NCBI GenBank assembly: GCA_029959085.1 | Contig: JARWIR010000010.1 | Coordinates: 12,173,001-12,237,000, forward strand | Source of the DNA: Nemophila menziesii | Lineage: Eukaryota; Streptophyta; Magnoliopsida; Boraginales; Hydrophyllaceae | Direction of reading: 5' to 3' | DNA length: 64,000 bases | Shown: positions 21,163 to 36,108 of the stretch, piece by piece | How the letters are laid out: each line of letters begins with the position of its first letter | How positions within the stretch are numbered: the stretch's first letter is position 1 | Notes under the pieces: generated by a model | The model's input: only the letters and a program-made list of their open reading frames with translations | Databases searched by the model: none | Told to the model about the DNA's origin: nothing | Translations under genes and position numbers: made by a program

Positions 21163-23686
21163 GTGTATTAGATTAAGAGAAGTTAACTCTTTACTACTTT
21201 CAAATTTTTTAAATCAACAACAGAGTTAGATAAAAAATCCAAATTCTTAGATCATGGTCTTGCATAAAGGAAGAATCCCATCATCCTTGACATGACATTG
21301 AAGGATGCTAAATGAGAAAAATTTACCAAAAATTTTTTAGGCTGAAGTTGCATGTACTGCTTATTTGCTAAAGAAATTTGACACCACAAGTAATTTGGAG
21401 CAACTACAAGCCAACTATCAGTCATCTTTGAGTTTTTGCTAGCATAGTTTATACTCGTGTTCTAGATGAAAAAAAAAAGAAACTTGGTAACCGGGGTGAA
21501 AAAATTTATTTTTACTGGTTATAATGAGGATTCAAAAGACAACTATCAGTCATCTTTGTTTTTAGCGAAGAAGAAATTTAGAGGAGGAATGATGAAAATT
21601 ATAGTACATTGGATCAAATTGAAGTAGTAGAAGAAGAAAAAAAACCATCAAAATCGAGAGTCACCTATCATGACACTTGAACAGGTTAAAAAATCTTAAG
21701 ACAAAGAAGGTCCATGTAATTCTTCTTCCCTAACAAGAAGAATGCAAAGTGTGGTAGAAATCAACACAAATATTGAAAGTTGAATTTGGTATGTTTCTCT
21801 AATGATAATGAGCCATTATAATTTGACGAAGTTGTGAAAGCAGTATTTTGGAAGAAATAAATGGTTGAAGAAATTAGTTTAACTAGAAAAAATAATAAAA
21901 TATTTGAAAATATTTTTCAAAAGGATAACGACCTGTTGGGACAAATGGGTCTATTAAATAAAAAGGACAATAAATGAAGAAATTGATCACTATAAGACAA
22001 AACTTGTTGTAAAAGAATACAAAAAAATTATGGAGTTAATTATGATGAAACTTTTGCCAATGTTGCCTCAATGGACACTGTGAAAATGTTAATATTGCTT
22101 GCAACTTATCATAAACGGAAGTTACTCCAATTAGATGTCAAATCTACATTTTAGAATGGTATACTTGAAAATAAGTGTACATGGTTCAACATGAAGGTTT
22201 TACTCTAAATGGTAAAAAAAAGTGTATCGATTGAAAAAGGTTTTGTATGGCTTGAAGCAAGCTCCTAAGCGTGGGATTCTCGCACCGACAATTATTTATT
22301 GATAATGGTTTTTTAAATGTCCATTGACCATGCACTTTATTCGAAGGAAGATTCTAAAGGTATAGTTTTAGTTGCATGTCTTTACGTCGATGACTTGCGT
22401 ATTACAGGATGTTGTGAATTTTTTTTTTGTTCAATTCAAACAAGCCATATTCTAGGAATATAAAATGATAGACTCTGAACTTATGTAATTTTTCTTGGGT
22501 ATCAAATTAAATTAACAAGAAGGTACAAAATGGTATGCACAAAACCAGTTGAGAAATTCAAAATAGTAAAATACAATCATGTGGAATCTTTGATGTCACC
22601 TAGTTTGAAAATGGCATAACAAGATGAAGGAAAATGTGTAAATTTCATACTTTTTAAAATTTAATTAGAAGTGTTCGGTACCTCACAATCAAAAGGCAAA
22701 ATATTGTTTATTTGGTTACTTTGTTGAGTCATTATGTGGAAGCGTAGGAAGAGTGTCAATGGCTTGTCGAGAAAAGGATTTTAAGTACATCAAACGTACT
22801 GTAAATTTTGGTCTATATAATCTTGATCAAGAAGATGCTATATTTTTTTTTCTAGTGATAAAGGAGGTGATCAATATGAAAGAAAAGGACTAAGTGGGTA
22901 CGTATTTTTTTTTAGGTTTACTGCATTTATGTGAATTTCAAAGAAATAAAGTGTGGTTGCTATGTCGTCTTGTGAGGCTAAATATGTTGCATTATCTTCA
23001 ATAGTTCGTAAAGTAATATGGTTGAGGAAGTTGATAAGATAATTAAATGATGAACAGAAAGATATGATTATTATTTATATGGATAAGCGATCGAGTTATC
23101 CAAAAATTCGATACAAACAGATTAAGCAAGCATATTGATCATAAGTTTATTTCTTAAGTGATCACATGAAAGTGAAGACGATAATGTTGGAGTATTGTAG
23201 TACTTTGGAGCATGTTGTAGATAATTAAGATTGATGCTCAGTGTGAAGATTATTTTGGTTTGAGGAGGGGTGTTTAAATGATAAAAAACCAAATAAGTTT
23301 AATTTCTTGTGATTCTTAAATATACAGTGTAAATTCATGATTTTGGGAAGAAAAAAAGATCAAATGAATATACAAGACGAATCTTGAAAAACAATGAATT
23401 TAGTGTTGTGCCGTGTAATATATCAAGACTATAATTAATTTTTATCAAGTATCTACTAGTATAAATATGTAGCATTTTATTTGTAATTCATATATAATAA
23501 AAGTGAATAAAAGAATATGAGAGAAAAATGAGATAGATTCTCCTTTTGTAAAAGGTGGTAACCTATACAAGATTTCTTGTAAAATACAAGTATAGTATTT
23601 AAGTAATATTGATTGTGTTTTAGTTTTCAGTATATTGGGACCAAGATTGATTTTGTCTTGAATATGGATTTTGGAACCGAATACCA
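21163..23686 (+). mobile_element. Copia pol remnant with 3' LTR, unit U1
   Basis: Same organisation as in U0. RT YVDD at 22383-22394, LTR from 23271. It differs from U0 by a 10-base insertion near 21428 (gagtttttgc replacing an attgc context), which is common to U1-U8. Confidence 0.85.
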
Positions 23687-23705
23687 TACGAGGGATTTAG
23701 AACGG

Positions 23706-23941
23706 AATTGATTGTTAAACATTGGTGCAAGAAAGCTACATTATATTTTTATTCAACGTCTAGCCTAAATTTCTCAAGGTGATCAACACCTAAACCTCTA
23801 TGTGGTATCTATTTTTCTATTATTTGGAAAAATCTACCACCACTATCAATTTAACCACTAGCACAACCACTTGAACCCCCACTATTTTCACCTTGATCCA
23901 TATCTTTTTTAACTATAAAAAACAACACATACATGGATTTA
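23706..23941 (-). pseudogene. SPL-like exon-1 fragment, unit U1
   Basis: Nearly identical to the U0 fragment, with the same internal deletions relative to 12472-12744. The fragment therefore degenerated before the array amplified. Confidence 0.8.
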
Positions 23942-24705
23942 TGGACATTAATTACTCCAAACCCTATCACTAGCCTCCTCCAACTTCACCAGAACATCAA
24001 AATCGGTTCCAAAATTCATTAAAACGTCATTGAAACTTGATCAAACCTTCACGAAACACACTAGAACAAAACCAAATCATCATATCAATCCTCCATCAAA
24101 TCCATTCCATACCACCACAAAACACATATACTTGCATACTATGTGCCTACATCTTAACAATGTCTTTGATTGAGGTAATTAGAATAATAAATTAATACTG
24201 TTTTTTATTGGAAAAAGAGAATAATTACATTTCTTTGTTGTCTTAAGAAGAGAACGTTAAAGAAGGGAACCCCTAGCCTAAATACTTTGGTATCATCTAC
24301 ATCAACCTTCGGAAGTAATGAGGTTTGCCTTATGTGCTGCAAGCACTGTGTCCTTTAAAAAAGGATAAATGCATTGGAAGAGTAAAGGTTAAGCCCTTAT
24401 TTGCCTTACCTCAGAAGCCAAAAGAATACTTTAGATCATAGTTGAACTAATTGTTAATTTCCATTAGAGATACTTCAATATATACCCTTTTTAATGGTGT
24501 CTTGGGCAAAGTAAACTCATTGAAAGCCCATTCTTCCCAGATTACACAAATATTTAAAATATAGATGACAAAAAATCCAAGCTCTTCATAAAATCAAAGA
24601 ATTTACTTCATAATGGGCTACCAAAATTTAGAAAAAGCGAAATAATCTTATGCATTAAACAAAATCTAAATTATGCAAAGTCTGCAATCTATAAATTGTC
24701 ACAAT

Positions 24706-26360
24706 TCACACGCGAAGGTTATAATACTTGAGAAGCGCCGTCTCCTCAATAGGGACTTTATCCCCGTCAATGGTCACCCATATACTGCGCTTCCATTCCC
24801 TCGTACCTTCCTTTTGAGCATGTTCTTCGAAAGCCTGTGGTGTCATCTTGCCTGTTCATAAAAAAACAGTCATTACGCAATTTTATAAAGTTTTCTAGTC
24901 AGAACTTATGTTTGCCTCTGTATAGATAATCATTGAAACTCACCATAAGTTAGAGACACAGAGTTTGACACCATAAAAACACATAATAATCTACCTATTT
25001 AAGAACAAACCATTACAAATTGCATACTTGAAAAACAAACTCAATGTCAGTTGCAGAAGATGATTAAAGATATTAAGTATTATATTTTTGTACTAAATAT
25101 ATATGGAATTATAAATAGACCAGTTCAAAATTAATACATGAAACATTCTATTTTTATTTTATGGAAAATTTTCATTACTAATAAAATATAACACATAAAT
25201 ATAAAAACTTCTCTCAATTAAAACCCAGATCAAAAAACCCTCCCTCAAAACACGAATAAAATAGCTACAGAGTTGGAAAGGCCAATTAGCTAGGAGTGAA
25301 GTTCTCCTAAGTCATCCAATAATGTTATCTTTCGACTTATTTACTAAACGAGTAATTTGATTAAAGCTACCAACGAATGAGTTGTTAAACTCATTCACAG
25401 TGTCCCGGAATAAAGTATAGCCAATGCAATCTATAGAAATCAGATTAAAAAAATGCCAGTATTACCGGCCACGTATATACTATAATTAACAATTAATTTT
25501 CTCTCATGTTTTTTCTTAAGGTGTACTAGATTGAATTCCCAAGTTTAATAATTTCTATACAGTAAGACATCTCCAAAATCACGAGACATTGTTTTTCTTC
25601 TTGGCAGTTTTAAATGTATGGAAGAATATTCTTTAAGTAGTCTCACAAGATAATTTTTGGATAGTAGATATACCAAGTTTGGTTACTTAACATAACTTTA
25701 TTTATCATGTGAAAATTCCAGAAGTGAAGTCCATCATTGATACCAAAAGCTAACAATAGTACTATATTGTAGAAAACTCCTTTAAATGCTCTATTTTATT
25801 TTATTTTCAAAAATAAATTTGTGCTCCTTCCAAAATAAAATTATCCTTATCTTATAGCAATAATTTATGTCATAGTTTTCAATCGCTAAAAAAATAAAAT
25901 AGAGAACATATATCCAGTTTATTGAGAGACAACGCTTTCACATCTTAATAAGAAAATTAGGGTTCTTTCAATCTCTTTATGAGTAAGAAGAATACATCCA
26001 TCAATCTAAAATAATAATTTTGTTGAAGTATTAAAATAAAAAGTACTTACTTTAAACAATATTTTAAGGATTTACAAAAAATTTCATATGGACAAGTAAA
26101 AATTAAAAACACACCACATGCTTAAAAACGTTTATAAAATATAAATATATAATATTATTTGGAAAATAAAATTAGATACCTTCTGGACAACCTGGAAAAC
26201 AATCACATTCGATATCGACAAGGCCATTCGCATAAACTCTCAAATAGCCAACGGTATCTCCAAAACGTTGACTTGTGCACGCACATATCACCTTTAGGTG
26301 ATCTTCATAGAGTTTGACGTCATACATATTTTTTAACTCCTCAACGCTAAAAAGTGACAT
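24706..26360 (-). CDS. ULT1-like: ULT1-like SAND-domain mini-protein, unit U2 (exons 26180-26360, 24706-24851)
   Basis: The encoded 108 residues are the same as in U1 and the splice sites are unchanged. The TATA motif is at 26443-26449. Confidence 0.8.
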
Positions 26361-26862
26361 CTTTAGGTATCTTTAGGTGAGAGAAATTGTAAGACTTAAG
26401 ATATATCAGAAAAATGAAAGATGATGAATGACTTATAGCCTGTTTTATACTGTTTTTTCAGTCAAAAGAACATTTAAATTAATTATCGCTTTTTAGAAAA
26501 ATATATATTTAAAATTATTTTTTGTTTGATATCCAACATTAATTCTTTTCTAAAAACTGATTATTTTTAGAAATAGTAAATTATTCGGGTCTTTAAAGTA
26601 AAAAATATTTTATTTGTTTAAATTTTGAAATACTTCTGAAAAAAGAATGGCGCCTATTCACCTGGTCAAAGACTACATATTCATCATTTAATGAAAAGAA
26701 TATTAATCATAAGTGCAAAAATCTCGTCAAAGAAAAAAAATCTTTTTTATCTATTTTCAATTTACTTATTTTTTATTTGATATTATTTAATTAACAATTT
26801 TATAAATTGTTTTCTAAGTAACAGATATTATTGATAGAAGATTCATATAGTTTTAATTATAG

Positions 26863-29389
26863 GTGTATTAGATCAAGAGAAGTTAACTCTTTACTACTTT
26901 CAAATTTTTTAAATCAACAACAGAGTTAGATAAAAAATCCAAATTCTTAGATCATGGTCTTGCATAAAGGAAGAATCCCATCATCCTTGACATGACATTG
27001 AAGGATGCTAAATGAGAAAAATTTACCAAAATTTTTTTAGGCTGAAGTTGCATGTACTGCTTATTTGCTAAAGAAATTTGACACCACAAGTAATTTGGAG
27101 CAACTACAAGCCAACTATCAGTCATCTTTGAGTTTTTGCTAGCATAGTTTATACTCGTGTTCTAGATGAAAAAAAAAAAGAAACTTGGTAACCGGGGTGA
27201 AAAAATTTATTTTTACTGGTTATAATGAGGATTCAAAAGACAACTATCAGTCATCTTTGTTTTTAGCGAAGAAGAAATTTAGAGGAGGAATGAAGAAAAT
27301 TATAGTACATTGGATCAAATTGAAGTAGTAGAAGAAGAAAAAAAACCATCAAAATCGAGAGTCACCTATCATGACACTTGAACAGGTTAAAAAATCTTAA
27401 GACAAAGAAGGTCCATGTAATTCTTCTTCCCTAACAAGAAGAATGCAAAGTGTGGTAGAAATCAACACAAATATTGAAAGTTGAATTTGGTATGTTTCTC
27501 TAATGATAATGAGCCATTATAATTTGACGAAGTTGTGAAAGCAGTATTTTGGAAGAAATAAATGGTTGAAGAAATTAGTTTAACTAGAAAAAATAATATA
27601 ATATTTGAAAATATTTTTCAAAAGGATAACGACCTGTTAGGACAAATGGGTCTATTAAATAAAAAGGACAATAAATGAAGAAATTGATCACTATAAGACA
27701 AAACTTGTTGTAAAAGAATACAAAAAAATTATGGAGTTAATTATGATGAAACTTTTGCCAATGTTGCCTCAATGGACACTATGAAAATGTTAATATTGCT
27801 TGCAACTTATCATAAACGGAAGTTACTCCAATTAGATGTCAAATCTACATTTTAGAATGGTATACTTGAAAATAAGTGTACATGGTTCAACATGAAGGTT
27901 TTACTCTAAATGGTAAAAAAAAGTGTATCGATTGAAAAAGGTTTTGTATGGCTTGAAGCAAGCTCCTAAGCGTGGGATTCTCGCACCGACAATTATTTAT
28001 TGATAATGGTTTTTTAAATGTCCATTGACCATGCACTTTATTCGAAGGAAGATTCTAAAGGTATAGTTTTAGTTGCATGTCTTTACGTCGATGACTTGCG
28101 TATTACAGGATGTTGTGAATTTTTTTTTTTGTTCAATTACAACAAGCCATATTCTAGGAATATAAAATGATAGACTCTGAACTTATGTAATTTTTCTTGG
28201 GTATCAAATTAAATTAACAAGAAGGTACAAAATGGTATGCACAAAACCAGTTGAGAAATTGAAAATAGTAAAATACAATCATGTGGAATCTTTGATGTCA
28301 CCTAGTTTGAAAATGGCATAACAAGATGAAGGAAAATGTGTAAATTTCATACTTTTTAAAATTTAATTAGAAGTGTTCGGTACCTCACAATCACAAGGCA
28401 AAATATTGTTTATTTGGTTACTTTGTTGAGTCATTATGTGGAAGCGTAGGAAGAGTGTCATTGGCTTGTCGAGAAAAGGATTTTAAGTACATCAAACGTA
28501 CTGTAAATTTTGGTCTATATAATCTTGATCAAGAAGATGCTATATTTTTTTTTTCTAGTGATAAAGGAGGTGATCAATATGAAAGAAAAGGACTAAGTGG
28601 GTACGTATTTTTTTTTAGGTTTACTGCATTTATGTGAATTTCAAAGAAATAAAGTGTGGTTGCTATGTCGTCTTGTGAGGCTAAATATGTTGCATTATCT
28701 TCAATAGTTCGTAAAGTAATATGGTTGAGGAAGTTGATAAGATAATTAAATGATGAACAGAAAGATATGATTATTATTTATATGGATAAGCGATTGAGTT
28801 ATCCAAAAATTCGATACAAACAGATTAAGCAAGCATATTGATCATAAGTTTATTTCTTAAGTGATCACATGAAAGTGAAGACGATAATGTTGGAGTATTG
28901 TAGTACTTTGGAGCATGTTGTAGATAATTAAGATTGATGCTCAGTGTGAAGATTATTTTGGTTTGAGGAGGGGTGTTTAAATGATTAAAAACCAAATAAG
29001 TTTAATTTCTTGTGATTCTTAAATATACAGTGTAAATTCATGATTTTGGGAAGAAAAAAAGATCAAATGAATATACAAGACGAATCTTGAAAAACAATGA
29101 ATTTAGTGTTGTGTCGTGTAATATATCAAGACTATAATTAATTTTTATCAAGTATCTACTAGTATAAATATGTAGCATTTTATTTGTAATTCATATATAA
29201 TAAAAGTGAATAAAAGAATATGAGAGAAAAATGAGATAGATTCTCCTTTTGTAAAAGGTGGTAACCTATACAAGATTTCTTGTAAAATACAAGTATAGTA
29301 TTTAAGTAATATTGATTGTGTTTTAGTTTTCAGTATATTGGGACCAAGATTGATTTTGTCTTGAATATGGATTTTGGAACCGAATACCA
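26863..29389 (+). mobile_element. Copia pol remnant with 3' LTR, unit U2
   Basis: YVDD at 28084-28095, LTR from 28974. Longer T runs near 28118 and 28546 shift the decayed frame and open a meaningless 60-codon stretch at 28455. Confidence 0.85.
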
Positions 29390-29408
29390 TACGAGGGATT
29401 TAGAACGG

Positions 29409-29644
29409 AATTGATTGTTAAACATTGGTGCAAGAAAGCTACATTATATTTTTATTCAACGTCTAGCCTAAATTTCTCAAGGTGATCAACACCTAAACCT
29501 CTATGTGGTATCTATTTTTCTATTATTTGGAAAAATCTACCACCACTATCAATTTAACCACTAGCACAACTACTTGAACCCCCACTATTTTCACCTTGAT
29601 CCATATCTTTTTTAACTATAAAAAACAACACATACATGGATTTA
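29409..29644 (-). pseudogene. SPL-like exon-1 fragment, unit U2
   Basis: As in U1, with a private change (caactacttg for caaccacttg) near 29567. Confidence 0.8.
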
Positions 29645-30408
29645 TGGACATTAATTACTCCAAACCCTATCACTAGCCTCCTCCAACTTCACCAGAACAT
29701 CAAAATCGGTTCCAAAATTCATTAAAACGTCATTGAAACTTGATCAAACCTTCACGAAACACACTAGAACAAAACCAAATCATCATATCAATCCTCCATC
29801 AAATCCATTCCATACCACCACAAAACACATATACTTGCATACTATGTGCCTACATCTTAACAATGTCTTTGATTGAGGTAATTAGAATAATAAATTAATA
29901 CTGTTTTTTATTGGAAAAAGAGAATAATTACATTTCTTTGTTGTCTTAAGAAGAGAATGTTAAAGAAGGGAACCCCTAGCCTAAATACTTTGGTATCATC
30001 TACATCAACCTTCGGAAGTAATGAGGTTTGCCTTATGTGCTGCAAGCACTGTGTCCTTTAAAAAAGGATAAATGCATTGGAAGAGTAAAGGTTAAGCCCT
30101 TATTTGCCTTACCTCAGAAGCCAAAAGAATACTTTAGATCATAGTTGAACTAATTGTTAATTTCCATTAGAGATACTTCAATATATACCCTTTTTAATGG
30201 TGTCTTGGGCAAAGTAAACTCATTGAAAGCCCATTCTTCCCAGATTACACAAATATTTAAAATATAGATGACAAAAAATCCAAGCTCTTCATAAAATCAA
30301 AGAATTTACTTCATAATGGGCTACCAAAATTTAGAAAAAGCGAAATAATCTTATGAATTAAACAAAATCTAAATTATGCAAAGTCTGCAATCTATAAATT
30401 GTCACAAT

Positions 30409-32063
30409 TCACACGCGAAGGTTATAATACTTGAGAAGCGCCGTCTCCTCAGTAGGGACTTTATCCCCGTCAATGGTCACCCATATACTGCGCTTCCATT
30501 CCCTCGTACCTTCCTTTTGAGCATGTTCTTCGAAAGCCTGTGGTGTCATCTTGCCTGTTCATAAAAAAACAGTCATTACGCAATTTTATAAAGTTTTCTA
30601 GCCAGAACTTATGTTTGCCTCTGTATAGATAATCATTGAAACTCACCATAAGTTAGAGACACAGAGTTTGACACCATAAAAACACATAATAATCTACCTA
30701 TTTAAGAACAAACCATTACAAATTGCATACTTGAAAAACAAACTCAATGTCAGTTGCAGAAGATGATTAAAGATATTAAGTATTATATTTTTGTACTAAA
30801 TATATATGGAATTATAAATAGACCAGTTCAAAATTAATACATGAAACATTCTATTTTTATTCTATGGAAAATTTTCATTACTAATAAAATATAACACATA
30901 GATATAAAAACTTCTCTCAATTAAAACCCAGATCAAAAAACCCTCCCTCAAAACACGAATAAAATAGCTACAGAGTTGGAAAGGCCAATTAGCTAGGAGT
31001 GAAGTTCTCCTAAGTCATCCAATAATGTTATCTTTCGACTTATTTACTAAACGAGTAATTTGATTAAAGCTACCAACGAATGAGTTGTTAAACTCATTCA
31101 CAGTGTCCCGGAATAAAGTATAGCCAATGCAATCTATAGAAATCAGATTAAAAAAATGCCAGTATTACCGGCCACGTATATGCTATAATTAACAATTAAT
31201 TTTCTCTCATGTTTTTTCTTAAGGTGTACTAGATTGAATTCCCAAGTTTAATAATTTCTATACAGTAAGACATCTCCAAAATCACGAGACATTGTTTTTC
31301 TTCTTGGCAGTTTTAAATGTATGGAAGAATATTCTTTCAGTAGTCTCACAAGATAATTTTTGGATAGTAGATATACCAAGTTTGGTTACTTAACATAACT
31401 TTATTTATCATGTGAAAATTCCAGAAGTGAAGTCCATCATTGATACCAAAAGCTAACAATAGTACTATATTGTAGAAAACTCCTTTAAATGCTCTATTTT
31501 ATTTTATTTTCAAAAACAAATTTGTGCTCCTTCCAAAATAAAATTATCCTTATCTTATAGCAATAATTTATGTCATAGTTTTCAATCGCTAAAAAAATAA
31601 AATAGAGAACATATATCCAGTCTATTGAGAGACAACGCTTTCACATCTTAATAAGAAAATTAGGGTTCTTTCAATCTCTTTATGAGTAAGAAGAATACAT
31701 CCATCAATCTAAAATAATAATTTTGTTGAAGTATTAAAATAAAAAGTACTTACTTTAAACAATATTGTAAGGATTTACAAAAAATTTCATATGGACAAGT
31801 AAAAATTAAAAACACACCACATGCTTAAAAACGTTTATAAAATATAAATATATAATATTATTTGGAAAATAAAATTAGATACCTTCTGGACAACCTGGAA
31901 AACAATCACATTCGATATCGACAAGGCCATTCGCATAAACTCTCAAATAGCCAACGGTATCTCCAAAACGTTGACTTGTGCACGCACATATCACCTTTAG
32001 GTGATCTTCATAGAGTTTGACGTCATACATATTTTTTAACTCCTCAACGCTAAAAAGTGACAT
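30409..32063 (-). CDS. ULT1-like: ULT1-like SAND-domain mini-protein, unit U3 (exons 31883-32063, 30409-30554)
   Basis: The only array copy with an amino-acid change seen by eye: residue 95 is Thr instead of Ile (VPTEE), from one base near 30452. The frame and splice sites are otherwise intact. Confidence 0.8.
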
Positions 32064-32565
32064 CTTTAGGTATCTTTAGGTGAGAGAAATTGTAAGACTT
32101 AAGATATATCAGAAAAATGAAAGATGATGAATGACTTATAGCCTGTTTTATACTGTTTTTTCAGTCAAAAGAACATTTAAATTAATTATCGCTTTTTAGA
32201 AAAATATATATTTAAAATTATTTTTTGTTTGATATCCAACATTACTTCTTTTCTAAAAACTGATTATTTTTAGAAATAGTAAATTATTCGGGTCTTTAAA
32301 GTAAAAAATATTTTATTTGTTTAAATTTTGAAATACTTCTGAAAAAAGAATGGCGCCTATTCACCTGGTCAAAGACTACATATTCATCATTTAAGGAAAA
32401 GAATATTAATCATAAGTGCAAAAATCTCGTCAAAGAAAAAAAATCTTTTTTATCTATTTTCAATTTACTTATTTTTTATTTGATATTATTTAATTAACAA
32501 TTTTATAAATTGTTTTCTAAGTAGCAGATATTATTGATAGAAGATTCATATAGTTTTAATTATAG

Positions 32566-35089
32566 GTGTATTAGATCAAGAGAAGTTAACTCTTTACTAC
32601 TTTCAAATTTTTTAAATCAACAACAGAGTTAGATAAAAAATCCAAATTCTTAGATCATGGTCTTGCATAAAGGAAGAATCCCATCATCCTTGACATGACA
32701 TTGAAGGATGCTAAATGAGAAAAATTTACCAAAATTTTTTTAGGCTGAAGTTGCATGTACTGCTTATTTGCTAAAGAAATTTGACACCACAAGTAATTTG
32801 GAGCAACTACAAGCCAACTATCAGTCATCTTTGAGTTTTTGCTAGCATAGTTTATACTCGTGTTCTAGATGAAAAAAAAAAGAAACTTGGTAACCGGGGT
32901 GAAAAAATTTATTTTTACTGGTTATAATGAGTATTCAAAAGACAACTATCAGTCATCTTTGTTTTTAGCGAAGAAGAAATTTAGAGGAGGAATGAAGAAA
33001 ATTATAGTACATTGGATCAAATTGAAGTAGTAGAAGAAGAAAAAAAACCATCAAAATCGAGAGTCACCTATCATGACACTTGAACAGGTTAAAAAATCTT
33101 AAGACAAAGAAGGTCCATGTAATTCTTCTTCCCTAACAAGAAGAATGCAAAGTGTGGTAGAAATCAACACAAATATTGAAAGTTGAATTTGGTATGTTTC
33201 TCTAATGATAATGAGCCATTATAATTTGACGAAGTTGTGAAAGCAGTATTTTGGAAGAAATAAATGGTTGAAGAAATTAGTTTAACTAGAAAAAATAATA
33301 AAATATTTGAAAATATTTTTCAAAAGGATAACGACCTGTTGGGACAAATGGGTCTATTAAATAAAAAGGACAATAAATGAAGAAATTGATCACTATAAGA
33401 CAAAACTTGTTGTAAAAGAATACAAAAAAATTATGGAGTTAATTATGATGAAACTTTTGCCAATGTTGCCTCAATGGACACTGTGAAAATGTTAATATTG
33501 CTTGCAACTTATCATAAACGGAAGTTACTCCAATTAGATGTCAAATCTACATTTTAGAATGGTATACTTGAAAATAAGTGTACATGGTTCAACATGAAGG
33601 TTTTACTCTAAATGGTAAAAAAAAGTGTATCGATTGAAAAAGGTTTTGTATGGCTTGAAGCAAGCTCCTAAGCGTGGGATTCTCGCACCGACAATTATTT
33701 ATTGATAATGGTTTTTTAAATGTCCATTGACCATGCACTTTATTCGAAGGAAGATTCTAAAGGTATAGTTTTAGTTGCATGTCTTTACGTCGATGACTTG
33801 CGTATTACAGGATGTTGTGAATTTTTTTTTTGTTCAATTCAAACAAGCCATATTCTAGGAATATAAAATGATAGACTCTGAACTTATGTAATTTTTCTTG
33901 GGTATCAAATTAAATTAACAAGAAGGTACAAAATGGTATGCACAAAACCAGTTGAGAAATTCAAAATAGTAAAATACAATCATGTGGAATCTTTGATGTC
34001 ACCTAGTTTGAAAATGGCATAACAAGATGAAGGAAAATGTGTAAATTTCATACTTTTTAAAATTTAATTAGAAGTGTTCGGTACCTCACAATCAAAAGGC
34101 AAAATATTGTTTATTTGGTTACTTTGTTGAGTCATTATGTGGAAGCGTAGGAAGAGTGTCAATGGCTTGTCGAGAAAAGGATTTTAAGTACATCAAACGT
34201 ACTGTAAATTTTGGTCTATATAATCTTGATCAAGAAGATGCTATATTTTTTTTTCTAGTGATAAAGGAGGTGATCAATATGAAAGAAAAGGACTAAGTGG
34301 GTACGTATTTTTTTTTAGGTTTACTGCATTTATGTGAATTTCAAAGAAATAAAGTGTGGTTGCTATGTCGTCTTGTGAGGCTAAATATGTTGCATTATCT
34401 TCAATAGTTCGTAAAGTAATATGGTTGAGGAAGTTGATAAGATAATTAAATGATGAACAGAAAGATATGATTATTATTTATATGGATAAGCGATCGAGTT
34501 ATCCAAAAATTCGATACAAACAGATTAAGCAAGCATATTGATCATAAGTTTATTTCTTAAGTGATCACATGAAAGTGAAGACGATAATGTTGGAGTATTG
34601 TAGTACTTTGGAGCATGTTGTAGATAATTAAGATTGATGCTCAGTGTGAAGATTATTTTGGTTTGAGGAGGGGTGTTTAAATGATAAAAAACCAAATAAG
34701 TTTAATTTCTTGTGATTCTTAAATATACAGTGTAAATTCATGATTTTGGGAAGAAAAAAAGATCAAATGAATATACAAGACGAATCTTGAAAAACAATGA
34801 ATTTAGTGTTGTGCCGTGTAATATATCAAGACTATAATTAATTTTTATCAAGTATCTACTAGTATAAATATGTAGCATTTTATTTGTAATTCATATATAA
34901 TAAAAGTGAATAAAAGAATATGAGAGAAAAATGAGATAGATTCTCCTTTTGTAAAAGGTGGTAACCTATACAAGATTTCTTGTAAAATACAAGTATAGTA
35001 TTTAAGTAATATTGATTGTGTTTTAGTTTTCAGTATATTGGGACCAAGATTGATTTTGTCTTGAATATGGATTTTGGAACCGAATACCA
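32566..35089 (+). mobile_element. Copia pol remnant with 3' LTR, unit U3
   Basis: YVDD at 33786-33797, LTR from 34674. Same decay pattern as the other units. Confidence 0.85.
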
Positions 35090-35108
35090 TACGAGGGATT
35101 TAGAACGG

Positions 35109-35344
35109 AATTGATTGTTAAACATTGGTGCAAGAAAGCTACATTATATTTTTATTCAACGTCTAGCCTAAATTTCTCAAGGTGATCAACACCTAAACCT
35201 CTATGTGGTATCTATTTTTCTATTATTTGGAAAAATCTACCACCACTATCAATTTAACCACTAGCACAACCACTTGAACCCCCACTATTTTCACCTTGAT
35301 CCATATCTTTTTTAACTATAAAAAACAACACATACATGGATTTA
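35109..35344 (-). pseudogene. SPL-like exon-1 fragment, unit U3
   Basis: Same fragment and same deletions as in U1. Confidence 0.8.
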
Positions 35345-36108
35345 TGGACATTAATTACTCCAAACCCTATCACTAGCCTCCTCCAACTTCACCAGAACAT
35401 CAAAATCGGTTCCAAAATTCATTAAAACGTCATTGAAACTTGATCAAACCTTCACGAAATACACTAGAACAAAACCAAATCATCATATCAATCCTCCATC
35501 AAATCCATTCCATACCACCACAAAACACATATACTTGCATACTATGTGCCTACATCTTAACAATGTCTTTGATTGAGGTAATTAGAATAATAAATTAATA
35601 CTATTTTTTATTGGAAAAAGAGAATAATTACATTTCTTTGTTGTCTTAAGAAGAGAACGTTAAAGAAGGGAACCCCTAGCCTAAATACTTTGGTATCATC
35701 TACATCAACCTTCGGAAGTAATGAGGTTTGCCTTATGTGCTGCAAGCACTGTGTCCTTTAAAAAAGGATAAATGCATTGGAAGAGTAAAGGTTAAGCCCT
35801 TATTTGCCTTACCTCAGAAGCCAAAAGAATACTTTAGATCATAGTTGAACTAATTGTTAATTTCCATTAGAGATACTTCAATATATACCCTTTTTAATGG
35901 TGTCTTGGGCAAAGTAAACTCATTGAAAGCCCATTCTTCCCAGATTACACAAATATTTAAAATATAGATGACAAAAAATCCAAGCTCTTCATAAAATCAA
36001 AGAATTTACTTCATAATGGGCTACCAAAATTTAGAAAAAGAGAAATAATCTTATGCATTAAACAAAATCTAAATTATGCAAAGTCTGCAATCTATAAATT
36101 GTCACAAT

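Larger units (their letters stand above)
18426..24126. repeat. Tandem repeat unit U1 (5701 bp)
   Basis: First complete unit of the head-to-tail array. Several variants are shared only with U8: cattctgttttta at 19443, caatacaatc at 19723, aatgtcag at 19750, a ttctctcagtag at 19926, and gattaagag at 21172. Confidence 0.97.
24127..29829. repeat. Tandem repeat unit U2 (5703 bp)
   Basis: Carries gagttgttaaac at 25380 (shared with U3 and U5), ggcagtttta at 25604 (shared with U3) and ttttattttatgg at 25150 (shared with U5). Confidence 0.97.
29830..35529. repeat. Tandem repeat unit U3 (5700 bp)
   Basis: Shares the U2 variants in its first half. Its pol part has gagtattc near 32929, shared with U4 and U5 instead. 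Confidence 0.97.

Noticed and set aside
28455..28637. 60-codon frame present in U2 only
   Set aside because: It is part of the copia RNase H remnant opened by an extra T in a homopolymer.
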